Positions 26,001 to 41,000 of a DNA stretch of 64,000 nt are shown here, one piece after another. The stretch comes from Molanna angustata (taxonomy: Eukaryota > Arthropoda > Insecta > Trichoptera > Molannidae): assembly GCA_963576475.1 (NCBI GenBank), contig OY754967.1:26743095-26807094 (forward strand), written 5' to 3'. Position 1 is the stretch's first letter, and every line of letters begins with the position of its first letter. The notes under the pieces were generated by a model. It saw only the letters and a program-made list of their open reading frames with translations. It was not told the DNA's origin and made no database searches. The translations under genes and the position numbers were made by a program.

Positions 26001-29000
26001 AAACTACTACCATTCATAGAGAGCTAGCTCTGCAAATTTCATTTGCCTTGTATTAGAGGATCATGTTGAAAAGTTCACTTAAATTGTACTAGTACCAAAA
26101 ATCGATATTTTTTCCTTAAGACAGAGACTTGTTAAATGGGTAATAAAAATTGTTTTTAAATTATTTGTTGTATTCAATCATATTTATTGTGGTACCTAAT
26201 TTATTCAAATAAAGAAGTAAAACAAAAATGTCTTTTTTTTAGTTTTAAAATCATGATCGCAAACCTAATAGTTTAGGTACAGTGATGTAGTTTTGTATGA
26301 AATCCGATTTTTATTCAAATTTTACAAAAGTGTACATAACTTTTGAACCACCCAATATTGCTGAACATACATGGGGGTTAAATCGATAGGTATTGAGGTC
26401 CTCTACCTCCATGCTTCGGTTGATCCACTCCTCATGATACACCCTGTATATTTTGTTAAGACTGGTTTTCAGATGCAAATAAAATGTTAATATTTTTTTA
26501 GATTATCCTGCATTTCATCTTTGATAAAGCCTTGTAGTCAGAAGGAACCTTGAATTATCTCAATCCTCCCCTTACATCTCTTAAAATATACAAAGTGCTC
26601 TTACTATATATGAATCATAAGAGAGGCAGGAGTTTGGTCTTGAGCATGCTGAATTGCTGCTCTTACATACTTAACTATAAACCTAGCAACAAATATGATA
26701 TCAAATCACCAATTTAAATTTAAATAATAACATTTATCACAATAAAGTTACAAACTGTTATACATACTTATTGCCAAATTCCTGTTCCATAATTAGTGCG
26801 TTGTTAACACTGCATAAAACATTATGAGGTTGTGTCCTAACAAATAACTCCACAATGTTGCTATTTGGTGAAATCTGCTTGCACAAAACTGGAGTGTTAT
26901 ACGGTACCATATCATTGAATCTTTTTATTAGTTCAGCACTCAAACAACTTATGTTGTACAGAGTTAAGTAAAGAGCCTTAAAACAAAATAAAAATATGTT
27001 TTAATTATTACTTTACATTCATAATATACAATAATATAAATTTTATTTTTATTTTAATACAACATATAAAATTAATAAAAATGTACGTAGACCTCTCACA
27101 CCGTTACATGATTTTGTTTGTTTCCTACAATGGTTTGTGGTGTAAAACTTTGGTGCATACTACTTGTAACAATATTATTACCTACATAGCATTAAACTCT
27201 GTATACTGTATACTATACTGACTAGTGAACACAATACTGACTGGTCGGTCGGTATTAGCTCGTTTTTGTTGCGGATGGCTAAATAGTTAATACTCTTCCT
27301 AACTCTTTCCTTTTTTATATTTAATATAACTGTATAAAAAAAATATTTTTGCAATTGTTAAATAATTTACGTACTTAGTTTTAACTATTTAAAAGAACCT
27401 TTAAAAGGTTTATAACCTGTTAATATAATTATACCTATTGTAAATTCATATTGTAAACTGTTTGTAAAAAACATTTTTTTTAAATATATTAACAACTGGA
27501 ATTTTAATTTTTTAATCAAATGGATAAGAAACAACAAAATATATACAGTTGGCAATTACCTGAGGTGGAAATCTATTTAAAGCATCAGATATTCTTTCAA
27601 GCCTAATCAAATCCTTAGCAGGAACTCTCTCGGTTGTCCCACAATCCATATATCTTACTGAAACTAATGAAACACAATCTTCTTCAATTATACCACTTCT
27701 GCATACAGCACGCAACCTAAAATAAAAATGTGTTAATTAAAAAAAATTTAACATTTATACAAAATAAAGGAAAATATTTAGGTCAATCAAAACTTCATCA
27801 TGTTGTCAAAAATCTCTGTACAAAATAGAACATCGAAAAATTGAGAATGAGAACCTTCATTATGAAAAGATATTTGATGGTTATCATCAAAAATAAACTT
27901 ATGTACAGCAAAAAAGAAACTCAAATAGGTATATACAATTTATATACGACTATATAAATTGATATAATTAATATTATTTTGGGACTATTAAAAAAATGCA
28001 AACTTTAAAATTCATAGCTTTATGAAATCTAAAAAAATAACAATCATGCTTAGAATGAACACCAAAAACAAAAAAAATTACATTAAAGATATTTATATAA
28101 AAAATTAGGATAAAAAACATTTGTGCGTGGATTACAGTTCAGTTGCAATCCACATACCTAATCAAAGTATTTTTTTATTGAATATGTTCTTGATGCAACA
28201 AGAACATACACAATATATTCCCTAAACTAAGAAAAAAAAAATATTTTTGTCATTTGTGATCAAAATTAGTTGAAGCTGGATTTGAAACTAAGTCCACTGG
28301 ATTACTAGTCCAAGGCACTTTAACACTCTACTGACAAGTCATCAAAAAACTGTACACAGATTATAAAAACTACAATTAGTTACGATTTTATAAGTAAAAT
28401 AGAAATATAATGCTTACCACTTTCCTGAAGAAGACTTAGCAAGATAATATACATTAGGTGCAGGTTGTATAGGACCAAGTGAGGCTTGTAAAGCTTCTTT
28501 TGGGAAAGGTCCAGCGACAACCTGATCCATCATTTGCTGAAGTATTTTCCAACTCTCATTATGGATCTGAACACATACTTTTCCTGAAGCAGTGACATCC
28601 ATAACATATACTTCACTCAAACCCTAAAACCATTATATTTCTAAAATATGAAAAGGAAACTATTCTCTTTACAAAAAAAAAACTATATAAATAAGTGACA
28701 TTAACTATAATTCAAACACTTAAAAATGAAGAAAATTAAATCTATAATTATATAGAACAAAAATAATTGGACCACTTTGAAACTAAAGGGGGTGTCTAAA
28801 TATCAAAATACATACACAAGACATGGAAAACAAGAATGGAAGTCACTTGACTTAATTTCTGACTTAACTCATGATAATTCAAAAATTTTAATTTTTACTA
28901 GTGTGAAAAAAGTTAATATTATTCTGTTAACAAAATAATATTCAATGGTGAGTGAAATACAAAATGAACACCTACAGAAGGCAACTGCGGAGATGTAGCT

Positions 29001-32000
29001 TGCTCACTCATCCTTCTTAGTAATTCTTTATTAATATTGATATCTACATCAGTAGATGTATCAAAGAGCACAACTGTAATGGTGGGGTCTTCATCACTTT
29101 CATCGGGTGTTTGTAAAACTTCAGCAACAAGAGCTTTTCCAACTAACATGTCTGATAAATAACTATGTTCTTTATCAATTTGACCAAGGGCTGCATAATC
29201 TTCAAGACCAGCAAGGCGACACAAAATTGCCTAAAATAAATAAATTACTTTATTGTATATTTATTCAAATACTGTCATAGCTATACAACAACAATCTTTG
29301 AGTGAAATAGATTGAAAATACAAAAATAAAAGATTTAACTAAAAATCACTTATCAGTCATCGTAGTCAAAAATTTCTATGGTTTTACCCATCAATAATAA
29401 CCCATAAAACAAAACAGATATTTTCTTAAAACAGGATAAATAATAATAATAAAATTAAAATAAATCGACAACAAGTGTTTCATACAAACGTCACAAAGTC
29501 AGTCATGGACAAATATTATGAGTGACAATTATCATTTTATTTATTTCATTTATAATACATATATTTAAAAAGAACAATAAAAAAATACAGAAAAAGATAA
29601 ACAATAAAAAAACATATTGCCCTTTACCAGAGTGCAAGCACTCGTGTGTCAAAGGAGACATTTAAAAACAAAAGAAACAAAATATTATACATACCTACAT
29701 AATTATTGCTATACAAAATGAAGTGAATATAATTTACAAATCAGTCGAATTCAAAAAGTTCATTTATTTTTTATTTTTCTTTTGAATTCATTATAATATT
29801 CAGTTGCCATTTTCAAATCTGTTTCAAGTTGGTTGATTCCCATTATGTGTAGTAGTGCTGTGCAAAACTTGTATGTGTTAACGAAGTACACAATTGACCT
29901 ACTATATTTTATATATTACTCTCCACACGAACAAAGGCATAACTAAGTATTAAAAAATCGCAGGATATGTATATATTAGTAAGAAATTAATCAATAAGTA
30001 AACTCCTGTAAACTTAAGTGCAACTGACTTATGGTATATTGTGAATATTGTATAAACAAGTTGACTTACCTGAGCAGGAAGATTAAGAAACCGAGGTGGT
30101 AAATCATGGAGGGCACTAAAAGGAAACACCTCTTCATCTCCACTATCAACAAGAAAACAACTTGCCAATCTCTTAACATTGTCTAAATCTAAAATTCTAG
30201 CTCGAACCCAAGTATCTTCACAATTTAAAGCATACCATCCGTCTATTACAATGTCTTGACTGGATCTGTGGTTTTCCATATAGTGTAATTCCATTTCAGT
30301 GAGTAAAGAATCATACGATTCCTAAAAAATATACATAAATTAAATTTATAACATGTGTAATTAACAAAATTCAGGCAACTAACGTGTACTATACAACAAA
30401 TATATAAATATGCACCCAATAACAAGATGCCACATTCTGGAGACTTACGATATTAATCATCTAACAGATCCAGACTGAAAACACAATTATAAATTGTGTC
30501 TCCACTGGGAATTATTTAGGAATTTATAAATTTTTTACTCACACTATATTCTTCTCCTATTATTCTCAACCATATTTCTACAGTAGACTGAACTGACATT
30601 ATGTATACATTCCAAACTGAGGTATCTGGATACTGCAGTGGCATTGGTCCACAGTACTTATCAACACTTGATACTGATGAACTAGGTGACGCAGATTCCA
30701 AATTCTGAAAGAAAAGAATTAAAAATCACAAATATTAAGTGATTACATTATTTGATATCCTTCATAGCTATCTTGCCCTGCAAAGGTGCTATGGCATGCA
30801 ATGATTTAGGGATGAAATAAACACAAATATGAAGTGATTAGATTAATTGATATCCTTCATAGCTATCTTGCCCTGCAAAGGTGCTATGGCATGCAATGAT
30901 TTAGGGATGAAATAAACACAAATATTAAGTGATTAAATTATTTGATATCCTTCATAGCTATCTTGCCCTGCAAAGGCGCTATGGCATGCAATGATTTAGG
31001 GATGAAATAAACACAAATATGAAGTGATTAGATTAATTGATATCCTTCATAGCTATCTTGCCCTGCAAAGGCGCTATGGCATACAATGATTTAGGGTGAT
31101 TAACTAAGTTTAGTTTGTTGATACACAATTCTTGATAGAACTCCGTTGTATTTATTTAATTGTATGTAGATATATAGTATAAATATAAAATACTCGGGTC
31201 TTCATTCTATTAAACTTAATTGATTATCGACGCATTTCATGCAAGGCACACTGTAATTACTCTACAAGACTGAAACTAGTGGTTATATGCAAAATTTACA
31301 TGTCAGGTGTATAAAACTGTTGGTTTTCAACAGTTGAAAAATAAGTTATATAATGCAAATGAATCCACACAAATCTGTTTTAATAAAATTAATATAGTTG
31401 GGTCACTGGTTGTAATCCCCTGTGTTAGCAAAATAAATTCATATTGTTAATGTTAGGAAAATAGCTTTGTGGCGACATTATAAATTATTTATAATATACA
31501 CTTAACGTAGTTTACACCACTTAACTATGAGTACTAACTTCTACCGGTTTCAAAAACTTTAAATGTTTTCTTCGTCAGTACGTAAGTCTTCCTGACGAAG
31601 AAAACATTTAAAGTTTTTGAAACCGGTAGAAGTTAGTACTCATAGTTAAGTGGTGTAAACTACGTTAAGTGTATATTATAAATAAAATAAATTCAGTTTC
31701 ACAAACAGTTTGAACTTCTTTTTGGTTAATTGAATAAAAAAAATTGAGTATTTTTCAGTTTTCCTTTTTTTTTCGATGCATTAAAATTGAGTATATTATT
31801 TTGGTATTGCATTATGCACTCTCCCGGGGGTATGAGACAAATAACTATTTACTTCAGCAAAATATATTTTATATTCCACTTATCCGACACACAACAGACC
31901 TATTTTATTATTCATTTTTACAAAAGTGTTAAATATTATTTTTATCACTTCATGATTGAAGATGTGTGAGAACTTTGTATGCCTAGGATACAAAGTTGCA

Positions 32001-35000
32001 GGTTAATGAAAGTTGAAACAAAAGTCATCCACGGATCACAACTTTTTGTTTGGTCGATTGCAATATGTGCGACTGAAATGGGCGGGATTAAAGTTTTTAT
32101 ATTAGAATCAATTTTATTTTTGAAAAATATTTTAGATTTTTGACATTTATTGCTCGCGGGCCGCATTAAAACACCTGATGGGCCATAGTTTGCCCAAGGC
32201 TGATCTATACCATACTTAAAATAACCTGGCAATTTAAATTATTTTTATCTTATATACATAAATCAAAATTAAATAATAGTAAATAATTACTTGATCTATT
32301 GGTAAAAGTATGATCATTTCATTTGGTCCATCTTCTTTTGAAATATTGGGACATTTATCAACCAAATTAAGCCAATCACTGGGTAAACGTTCACTGAATA
32401 ATCCCCTGAAAAAAAAATACATTCCATCTAAGACTATATCAACATGTTGGATAATATCCATATATTATGTTGCACTATAATGCACATTGCACTGTCTTGT
32501 AATATCTATATTATGTTGCACTATAATGCACAATGCACTGTCTTGTAATATCTATATTATGTTGCACTATAATGCACATTGCACTGTCTTGTAATATCTA
32601 TATTATGTTGCACTATAATGCACATTGCACTGTCTTGTAATATCTATATTATGTTGCACTATAATGCACATTGCACTGTCTTGTAATATCTATATTATGT
32701 TGCACTATAATGCACATTGTACTGTCTTGTAATATCTATATTATGTTGCACTATAATGCACATTGCACTGTCTTGTAATATCTATATTATGTTGCACTAT
32801 AATGCACATTGCACTGTCTTGTAATATCTATATTATGTTGCACTATAATGCACATTGTACTGTCTTGTAATATCTATATTATGTTGCACTATAATGCACA
32901 TTGCACTGTCTTGTAATATCTATATTATGTTGCACTATAATGCACATTGCACTGTCTTGTAATATCTATATTATGTTGCACTATAATGCACATTGTACTG
33001 TCTTGTAATATCTATATTATGTTGCACTATAATGCACATTGCACTGTCTTGTAATATCTATATTATGTTGCACTATAATGCACATTGCACTGTCTTGTAA
33101 TATCTATATTATGTTGCACTATAATGCACATTGTACTGTCTTGTAATATCTATATTATGTTGCACTATAATGCACATTGCACTGTCTTGTAATATCTATA
33201 TTATGTTGCACTATAATGCACATTGCACTGTCTTGTAATATCTATATTATGTTGCACTATAATGCACATTGTACTGTCTTGTAATATCTATATTATGTTG
33301 CACTATAATGCACATTGTACTGTCTTGTAATATCTATATTATGTTGCACTATAATGCACATTGTACTGTCTTGTAATATCTATATTATGTTGCACTATAA
33401 TGCACATTGCACTGTCTTGTAATATCTATATTATGTTGCACTATAATGCACATTGTACTGTCTTGTAATATCTATATTATGTTGCACTATAATGCACATT
33501 GTACTGTCTTGTAATATCTATATTATGTTGCACTATAATGCACATTGCACTGTCTTGTAATATCTATATTATGTTGCACTATAATGCACATTGCACTGTC
33601 TTGTAATATCTATATTATGTTGCACTATAATGCACATTGCACTGTCTTGTAATATCTATATTATGTTGCACTATAATGCACATTGCACTGTCTTGTAATA
33701 TCTATATTATGTTGCACTATAATGCACATTGCACTGTCTTGTAATATCTATATTATGTTGCACTATAATGCACATTGTACTGTCTTGTAATATCTATATT
33801 ATGTTGCACTATAATGCACATTGCACTGTCTTGTAATATCTATATTATGTTGCACTATAATGCACATTGTACTGTCTTGTAATATCTATATTATGTTGCA
33901 CTATAATGCACATTGTACTGTCTTGTAATATCTATATTATGCACCTAATGACAGAAATTGTGATCTCACAAGAATTTGAAATATAACATTGAACTTAAGA
34001 ATTAAAATTCAACAAACTGTTAATTATTCATTTAAAACCTGCACATTTAAATACATTTACTAGTTATCCAACTGTCGATTCATTCAAGAGAATTCATTTC
34101 TCTTAAAGAATCGACAGCATTAATCTTAGTCTGGTGTGAGAGAATTGTATGGCCGGTGCGTGTGTGTGTGTTTGTCCGTCCGTCCGTATTTTGTTAGTTT
34201 TAATCCACTTGATTCACAGGACATAAAATTTCAGAAAGTATACAAAATTTTAGACCTACAAAACTTTTATACTCAGAATTTCAAATTTTTGCTTCAGTTG
34301 GGGGTTATGAACTTTTTTTGGATTTTTACTTTATTTTTTCATACATCTCAAAAACCATAAAAGCTAGAATGCTGAAAATTGGTATAAATGTAAACAAATA
34401 CAATATCTCAAATCACTTTTTTGAAAAAGTTCCAGTGTTACTCAAACATTTTTTTATGATAAATAATTTATATAAAAAAATGTTATATAAATTATTCATG
34501 TGTTTTACTACCTATATTTCCATTTTTTTTTAAATATCCAAAAACGCTGAAACACCCTAACTAGATAATTCTTTTAAAAAATCCAGACTTTTTTAACATT
34601 TTTTTGTAAAAATTGAATTTGGTGATGGACATTGTTTCATACCATTCATATGACAGTATACATTCTATGTAGGTACATAGATTTTTGCGTATTATTACAC
34701 TATAGACATACTATCTACATTGACAGTTGGATCTCATGTGTTACATGCAACTAGTTTAAATATATAGTTCAATAATAACCATATCTTTGGTACATTTAAA
34801 CTAATTTAAAAAAGAACAATATTTTCTAGCTACTCACTTGTACATATCTGGCAGAGTATTAGCCCACACACCATTTGGATGTTCTGATACAATACTGAGT
34901 ATCCTGTTAAGGGCAGTATTGTAAGCGGTCACAGGATGTGTTTCTTCACCGACCAATTTACGGAAATAAGTTAATGCAGCTCCAGCAGCAATTTCAGTTG

Positions 35001-38000
35001 CTTGTTCTGGTGTAGCTAATGAATCAGGATAAGTAGTAAATGAATGTTTCTTTCCAATCTGAAATAATATATTATATTGTTGACAGATATATGTACCTGT
35101 AAGAATCGCTCAGTTTATGTATAATTTTAAAGCAAAATATTTCAATTATTGCATTAATTCTTAATTAAGCTTCTAAACTAAATTTTGATTAACAAAAATC
35201 AGCAATAAAGTACAATCTCGCTAATTCGGCACTTTACTATATCAATACGTCCGGTAATCCGGAACTACAGATTATTTGAAACAACATTGGTATCTTAAAT
35301 GAATAATATATGTTTGAAACACATACATATCATACATCTTCAGACACTCGCTAAATTGATTTTAGTAAAATATAAATGATGGATTAGTGATATTGTCCTG
35401 TACATATTAAAAATACATATTAAACATATTAAAAATAAAAATCTTACTTTGACTGTGCAATCATACAAATTCCCACGTTTGTGTTTAGTAGGAAGTGTCC
35501 GGAAAATAGGTTCAGGCAAATTCATCAATTCACAAGTTTTCAACAGTTGAGATTTATTATCTGATAACTGTTTCAATTGTGCATCTAAAAACTCAAGACT
35601 CAATTCTTGTTTTGGTATATCTGGAGGTAAAGACACTTCTATTTTTTCTTCCTCAGGCATAATCTAAAATTTTATTTTAATAAATTAACCAGATCATAAA
35701 AAAACTATACTAATCAAATAGTTCCAGAATATTCCTTCTGGACCCTTCGGTTCCCTCCTTTTTTTCCTTGTTGTTATGATTATTATTTTTCTTCTTTTTT
35801 CTAAGGCACTAAATACTATTGCTATTTATTTGTAAAGCTAGGGATATTATTTGTTGTTTTCATTCATTTGATTTATTTTTTATTTTGTAATTTAGAAATT
35901 ACATAGATTTATATAAATGTCAAGTACATTTTTTTAATCCATTTTAGTATATTATATGAAAATCTATGGATATACATAACCCTTACCAAACTCTTTTATA
36001 AATATTTCACAAAAGTTGTCTGAGAAACTTTAAAACAAGTGAAGTGAGATTAACAAAAAGAATATTTTTTAGAACATAAAAAATTACAAACACAATAATA
36101 TTGACAATATTAAAAATCATATTTTGAATGAACAAGAAAATGAAATAAAAAAGTGCAGAGTTCCAACCCCTCGCAGCCTTGGTTCCACCAAAAGAGGTTA
36201 TCTAGGCATTAAAGGGTTGTTTAAATAATTACTCAAACACCAATCCTTAACTAGAACAACGAGTAAAAAGAAATACCAATGTTTCAGATTTTTGCAATCT
36301 ATTTTGCAAAGCACTCATCCTTTCAGCTGCACTTAAACGTATAGAAGCGGCTGCAGGTGGATTTAAATCTACAATTTTGACTGAGGGCATTGTTGGAACA
36401 GATACTGTAGTAGGAGAGGATACTTTAACACCATCACTAAGTCCATTTTGCGTACTCTGTAATAAATAATTTATTTAACATTTAAGTAACTACACCAATA
36501 TGTGACTACAGTGAAACCTCTATCGTTTTGAAGGGCCTGAAAAAAAAAACTATAAATGCGATCTTTTGTATGAAATTGATTTTGGCTTTCAGAAAAAAAC
36601 AACTCATGCGGGAAAACGATTGTTCGAGAAACGATAGAGGTTTCACTGCAAATACAAAGTAAACCTAATTCATTCAATATGAACACAGCATAATTTTTAG
36701 AAGACCTACTATTTCTATAAACAAAATCAAGAAATAAAAGCAGTTCACCAGAACTACTCGAAAATTTTAATCATCCGTCTGTCATAGCACAGTTGGCTTC
36801 TGTATGGGCATCCTGGGTAAATTCATTTCTCACGCAAATATTGCTTCTCTGGGCTGGAAACACTGGTTAGTTGGAAGAAATTGCCACATGGCAATAAACT
36901 CACCACTTGCTCAGGATGCAAGGAAGTGTTTATTATTATTATTACTTTTAATTTACCAATTGTAATTCAAATTTATTATCTTTTTTAGGAATCATACCAT
37001 TGTCTTTGGCAGATGTTATTTGAATTATGTGTTTCTATAGATAATTTATTATAAGTACAAATGTTATTAAATAATGATATTGAAGAATAAAATTTAGTAA
37101 TAAAGTAAGTATTTAAATGGAAGATATACATACATTGGAAGTGGATAAAGCCCTTGCTAAAATATCTCCTGGTCTGATTCCACTTAATCTCGATACAGGT
37201 GTGACAGAAACCTCCTTTTCCTTTGGGACAAAACTCTTTTTAGGCTGAGGCAGCAATGGTTTGGATTTTTGCAATTCACTCTTTTTTACAGGAACAGGCA
37301 TATCTTGAACTGTTTTAGTATCTTTTATTGTATTTGTAGCTGGTGTTATTGTTTTAGTTATAGGAGCGCTAACATGAGTCTGTAAACAAAACAATCACAA
37401 TTGAATAAACCCATTTCAGTCTAAAAATATAGCCTGCTTGGACATTTGTATTAGCGTTTCTAAATGGACATTCAAAAAATATATGGTCAAATGTCTTCTC
37501 GTTCCTTCTGCACTCACACAAACTCGACTGAATAACTCCAACCCTTGCCAAATGTTCACCAGTAGAACAATACCCGAGCCACATTTGACACAACCCTGGT
37601 CGTATGTTTGTCAAACATCATTTCACTGAACCACGGCTTTCTGACAAGTTTTAATTGTGTTGCTCTATACAGTTTACCTTTCGTATTAGAGACAAATTGC
37701 CAATGAGTTTGCCAATGCACCATTAGGTTTACCTTCGCAGTTGGAAGAATATCATTTAAAATAATAAACAGGTGAGTCCTTGTAGTACAATGGGTTGACT
37801 TTTTTGGCTAGTTCATCTGCCTTTTCCTTCCCTTTTATTCCGCAGTGACTTGGCATTTTTATTTTTATTCTAATTTGTAATCAACAATAGGGATTATCCA
37901 CTTATGAAAGTGAGGATCTACTTAATTTTTGAATTGCGCTTAAGGAATCTGTTAAAATTAAAGTGTGAATAAATTGTTTTATTTCCTCATAATTTAAAGC

Positions 38001-41000
38001 TTCCAATATTGCAACACATCAGAGTGCTGAGAAAATGGTAGATTCCTTATGAAGTGTCAACATTAATTCTGCATCGTCGGAAATCACTAAAAAATGCTGA
38101 TCCTATATTATTATCATTATTCAACTTCGATCCATTAGTTTATAGTAATTTCTATTTGCTCCATTTATTTTATATTTCTTGGTTGAAACGTTTAGAAGCA
38201 AAGGTATCTGGAACTATATCTAATGATTGGAGTATCTAATAAGCTATGGTAGGGGATGGAATAAAACTTGTGAAAACACTTCCATAAATTAGTGGAGTTG
38301 GTTTTTTATTCTTACAAAAAGTGTTTTTATTTACAAAGTAATATTTCAATTGATGGACTGTTAACTAATGTGTGAAATTTTATACTATCAACATTTTCAC
38401 AAGAAGTTGTCGGATAGGTATTTTTTTCAAAAGTTTGAGATGTACAACTACAATGTTGATATTTTTTATTGCAAATTAAATTATCTAGTTGGAGTGATCC
38501 GGCTTTTTTTCAATATTTTTGAAAACTTTTAAAATATAGGCAGTTAAACACATAAATTTATCATAAAAAAATGTTTTTCTTAATAAAAAATGTTTGAGAA
38601 TCTCTGGAATATAAAAAAATTTGTATTTGTTAAATTTGTAAAGAGATTTTGTATTTGTCTATATGTATACCAATTTTTAGGATTCTAGCTTATATGGTTT
38701 TTGAGATATATGGAAAAAAAAAGTAAAAATTTAAAAATTGATAACCCCTGACTGAAACTAAATTTCAAAATTCTGATTATAAAAGTTTTGTAGACCTATA
38801 ACTATCTATATATTCTGAAATTTTGGGCTCTGTGAATTGAGCGGATCAAAAGTTATAAAAGGGGAAGGGGACACACAGACACACTAAATGTTCTACTCTG
38901 AATTCTGAGTGTGAAAGGGATATTGTGTGTGAAGGAGACGGATGTTGTGCCTATATAGGCTTGGTATGAAAGAGTAGGAGGCATTCTGCCATAGAGCCCA
39001 TACTGGTAATACACAGTGATATTGTAGAGATAACTACCGAGTTGTTATTGAAGAAAACCATCCCCATTATTAATTTAGGAGATAGTACTGTGCACCTCAT
39101 CACAGTACACTACAGTGGCGCAGTCGTCATAAAAATATTTACGCTCACTACAGGAATCTAGGAAGATTCTAGAAGGAATTTTTATACCTACAAGTGGTAT
39201 GAAATTCAATAGAAAAAAGTGCTACCTACATTTTTTTCTGGATTGTTTTTGGAGAGGAAGCGGCATATCATCCAAGGAAGATTGGAAGAAAGTGGAAGTG
39301 GAGAATTCAGGAGAATTCTAGTACCAAATTCTGCAGAATTTGAGAGTTTTTGGGAGCTTCACAGTCGGTCACAGTGCTATTATATTTGGTTTAAAATTTT
39401 TTTATCAATATTTATATGGAAGAAAATTTATTCTGGCATGTGATAACAAACCTTTGGTACACATTTTAGGAGAAAATAAAAATATTCCAATATTGACAGC
39501 GAGTAGATTACAAAGATATGCATTAATTTTACAGAATTATGATTATACAATTGAATATATTAATACTAAAGATAACAAAGCAGATTTTTTATCAAGATTA
39601 CCTATGAAAATATCAGAAAATGATAATGAAGAAAATTACGATTTTTTAATTAATGAAAATAATGTTGAGGAAGTAGAAATTGAATACTTAAATATAATTA
39701 AGGAAGATTCAAAGTTGGATAGAGAGTTAATTATAAACAATTTGAATAGTGATTAAGTTATTTATTGAGATAAAAGAATATTTTAATAATGGTTGGCCTG
39801 AGAAAAGGAGAAATTCAGGGGATATTTTGAAATATTGGCAAATCAGGGATAGATTATTATCAATTGCTAATGATTGTTTATTTTATGATAATAGGTTGAT
39901 AGTACCGGGAATGCTAAAAGAGATAATGTTAGAGTTTTGTGACGTACAATTAATTACTCCGTATCGTCCTACACCATTCAATAGTTTTAAAATAATTATT
40001 CCTATTCACAAGATTGATACATACATGCAGAACAATTTCTGGCCAAAATCTATTGTGTTCAGAATAAATATTTGTAATACAAATGACGTCATTTTAATTA
40101 AGGAAACCTGGTTGTTACCAACACATCTGCACCTTCTAGAAAAAATACATCCTGACTTCACTAGCTGGGGAACATAAACGGTGGACCTGTCGCTTGGCCC
40201 ACTCCTGGGCCGGCCATTCGGGGGTGTGGCCAATCTTTGGCGTAAATCGCTTCGAGCTGTCACTATTGAAAGTGATACACCGCGCATTTCGGCAATACGA
40301 ATATCGTTGAACACGGGAAATATTATTTTAATGTGTGTTTACATGCCAATATGTAACAGTGATAATCTACCAGAATTCCTTACGTGTCTCTATAAAATAA
40401 ATACACACGATCTCTGAAGAGCTTTTTATTTAAATGAATAATTTTTGTTATTACAGTTATATATTATGTATATCTTTTTGTTTGCTATTTATGTTTTTTT
40501 TTCTCTGTTATTCTTTTTATTTATGTATACCTTATTTTTTAAATGTTGTATGTATATATGATATGGTTTGTGTTGCATTGCACCCCCCTGCTCACGAACT
40601 GAAATAAAATCTCTTTATTATTATTATTATTATTATTATATTACATCAGTCACACATGGGAATTGTGAAGTCGAAAAATTTAGCAAGAAATTATTTTTTT
40701 TGGTTAGGTATGAATGCAGATATAGAACGAACAGTTAAAGAGTGTAAACAATGTGCAGAAAATTGTAATACTCCACCTAGGGTGGAGTATTACAAAGTTG
40801 GCCTGTGGAAAATAAAATTTGGAATAGAATACATGTGGGGATCGGAGTGGGCCGGCGTGACAATGCCGGAAGTGCTCGAGCCACGGAAGCGGGTAGCGGA
40901 AGTGAGGGCGAGTCAGTCGACAGGCTAGACGAGCTGGACCCAGACGCCATAAGACGTATTATATTATAGATTTGTTTCCGAGTTGTTTGTGTTATTAATT

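Noticed and set aside
38054..38239. 61-codon frame between a LINE remnant and an E1 copy
   Set aside because: AT-rich with no family resemblance; likely chance.
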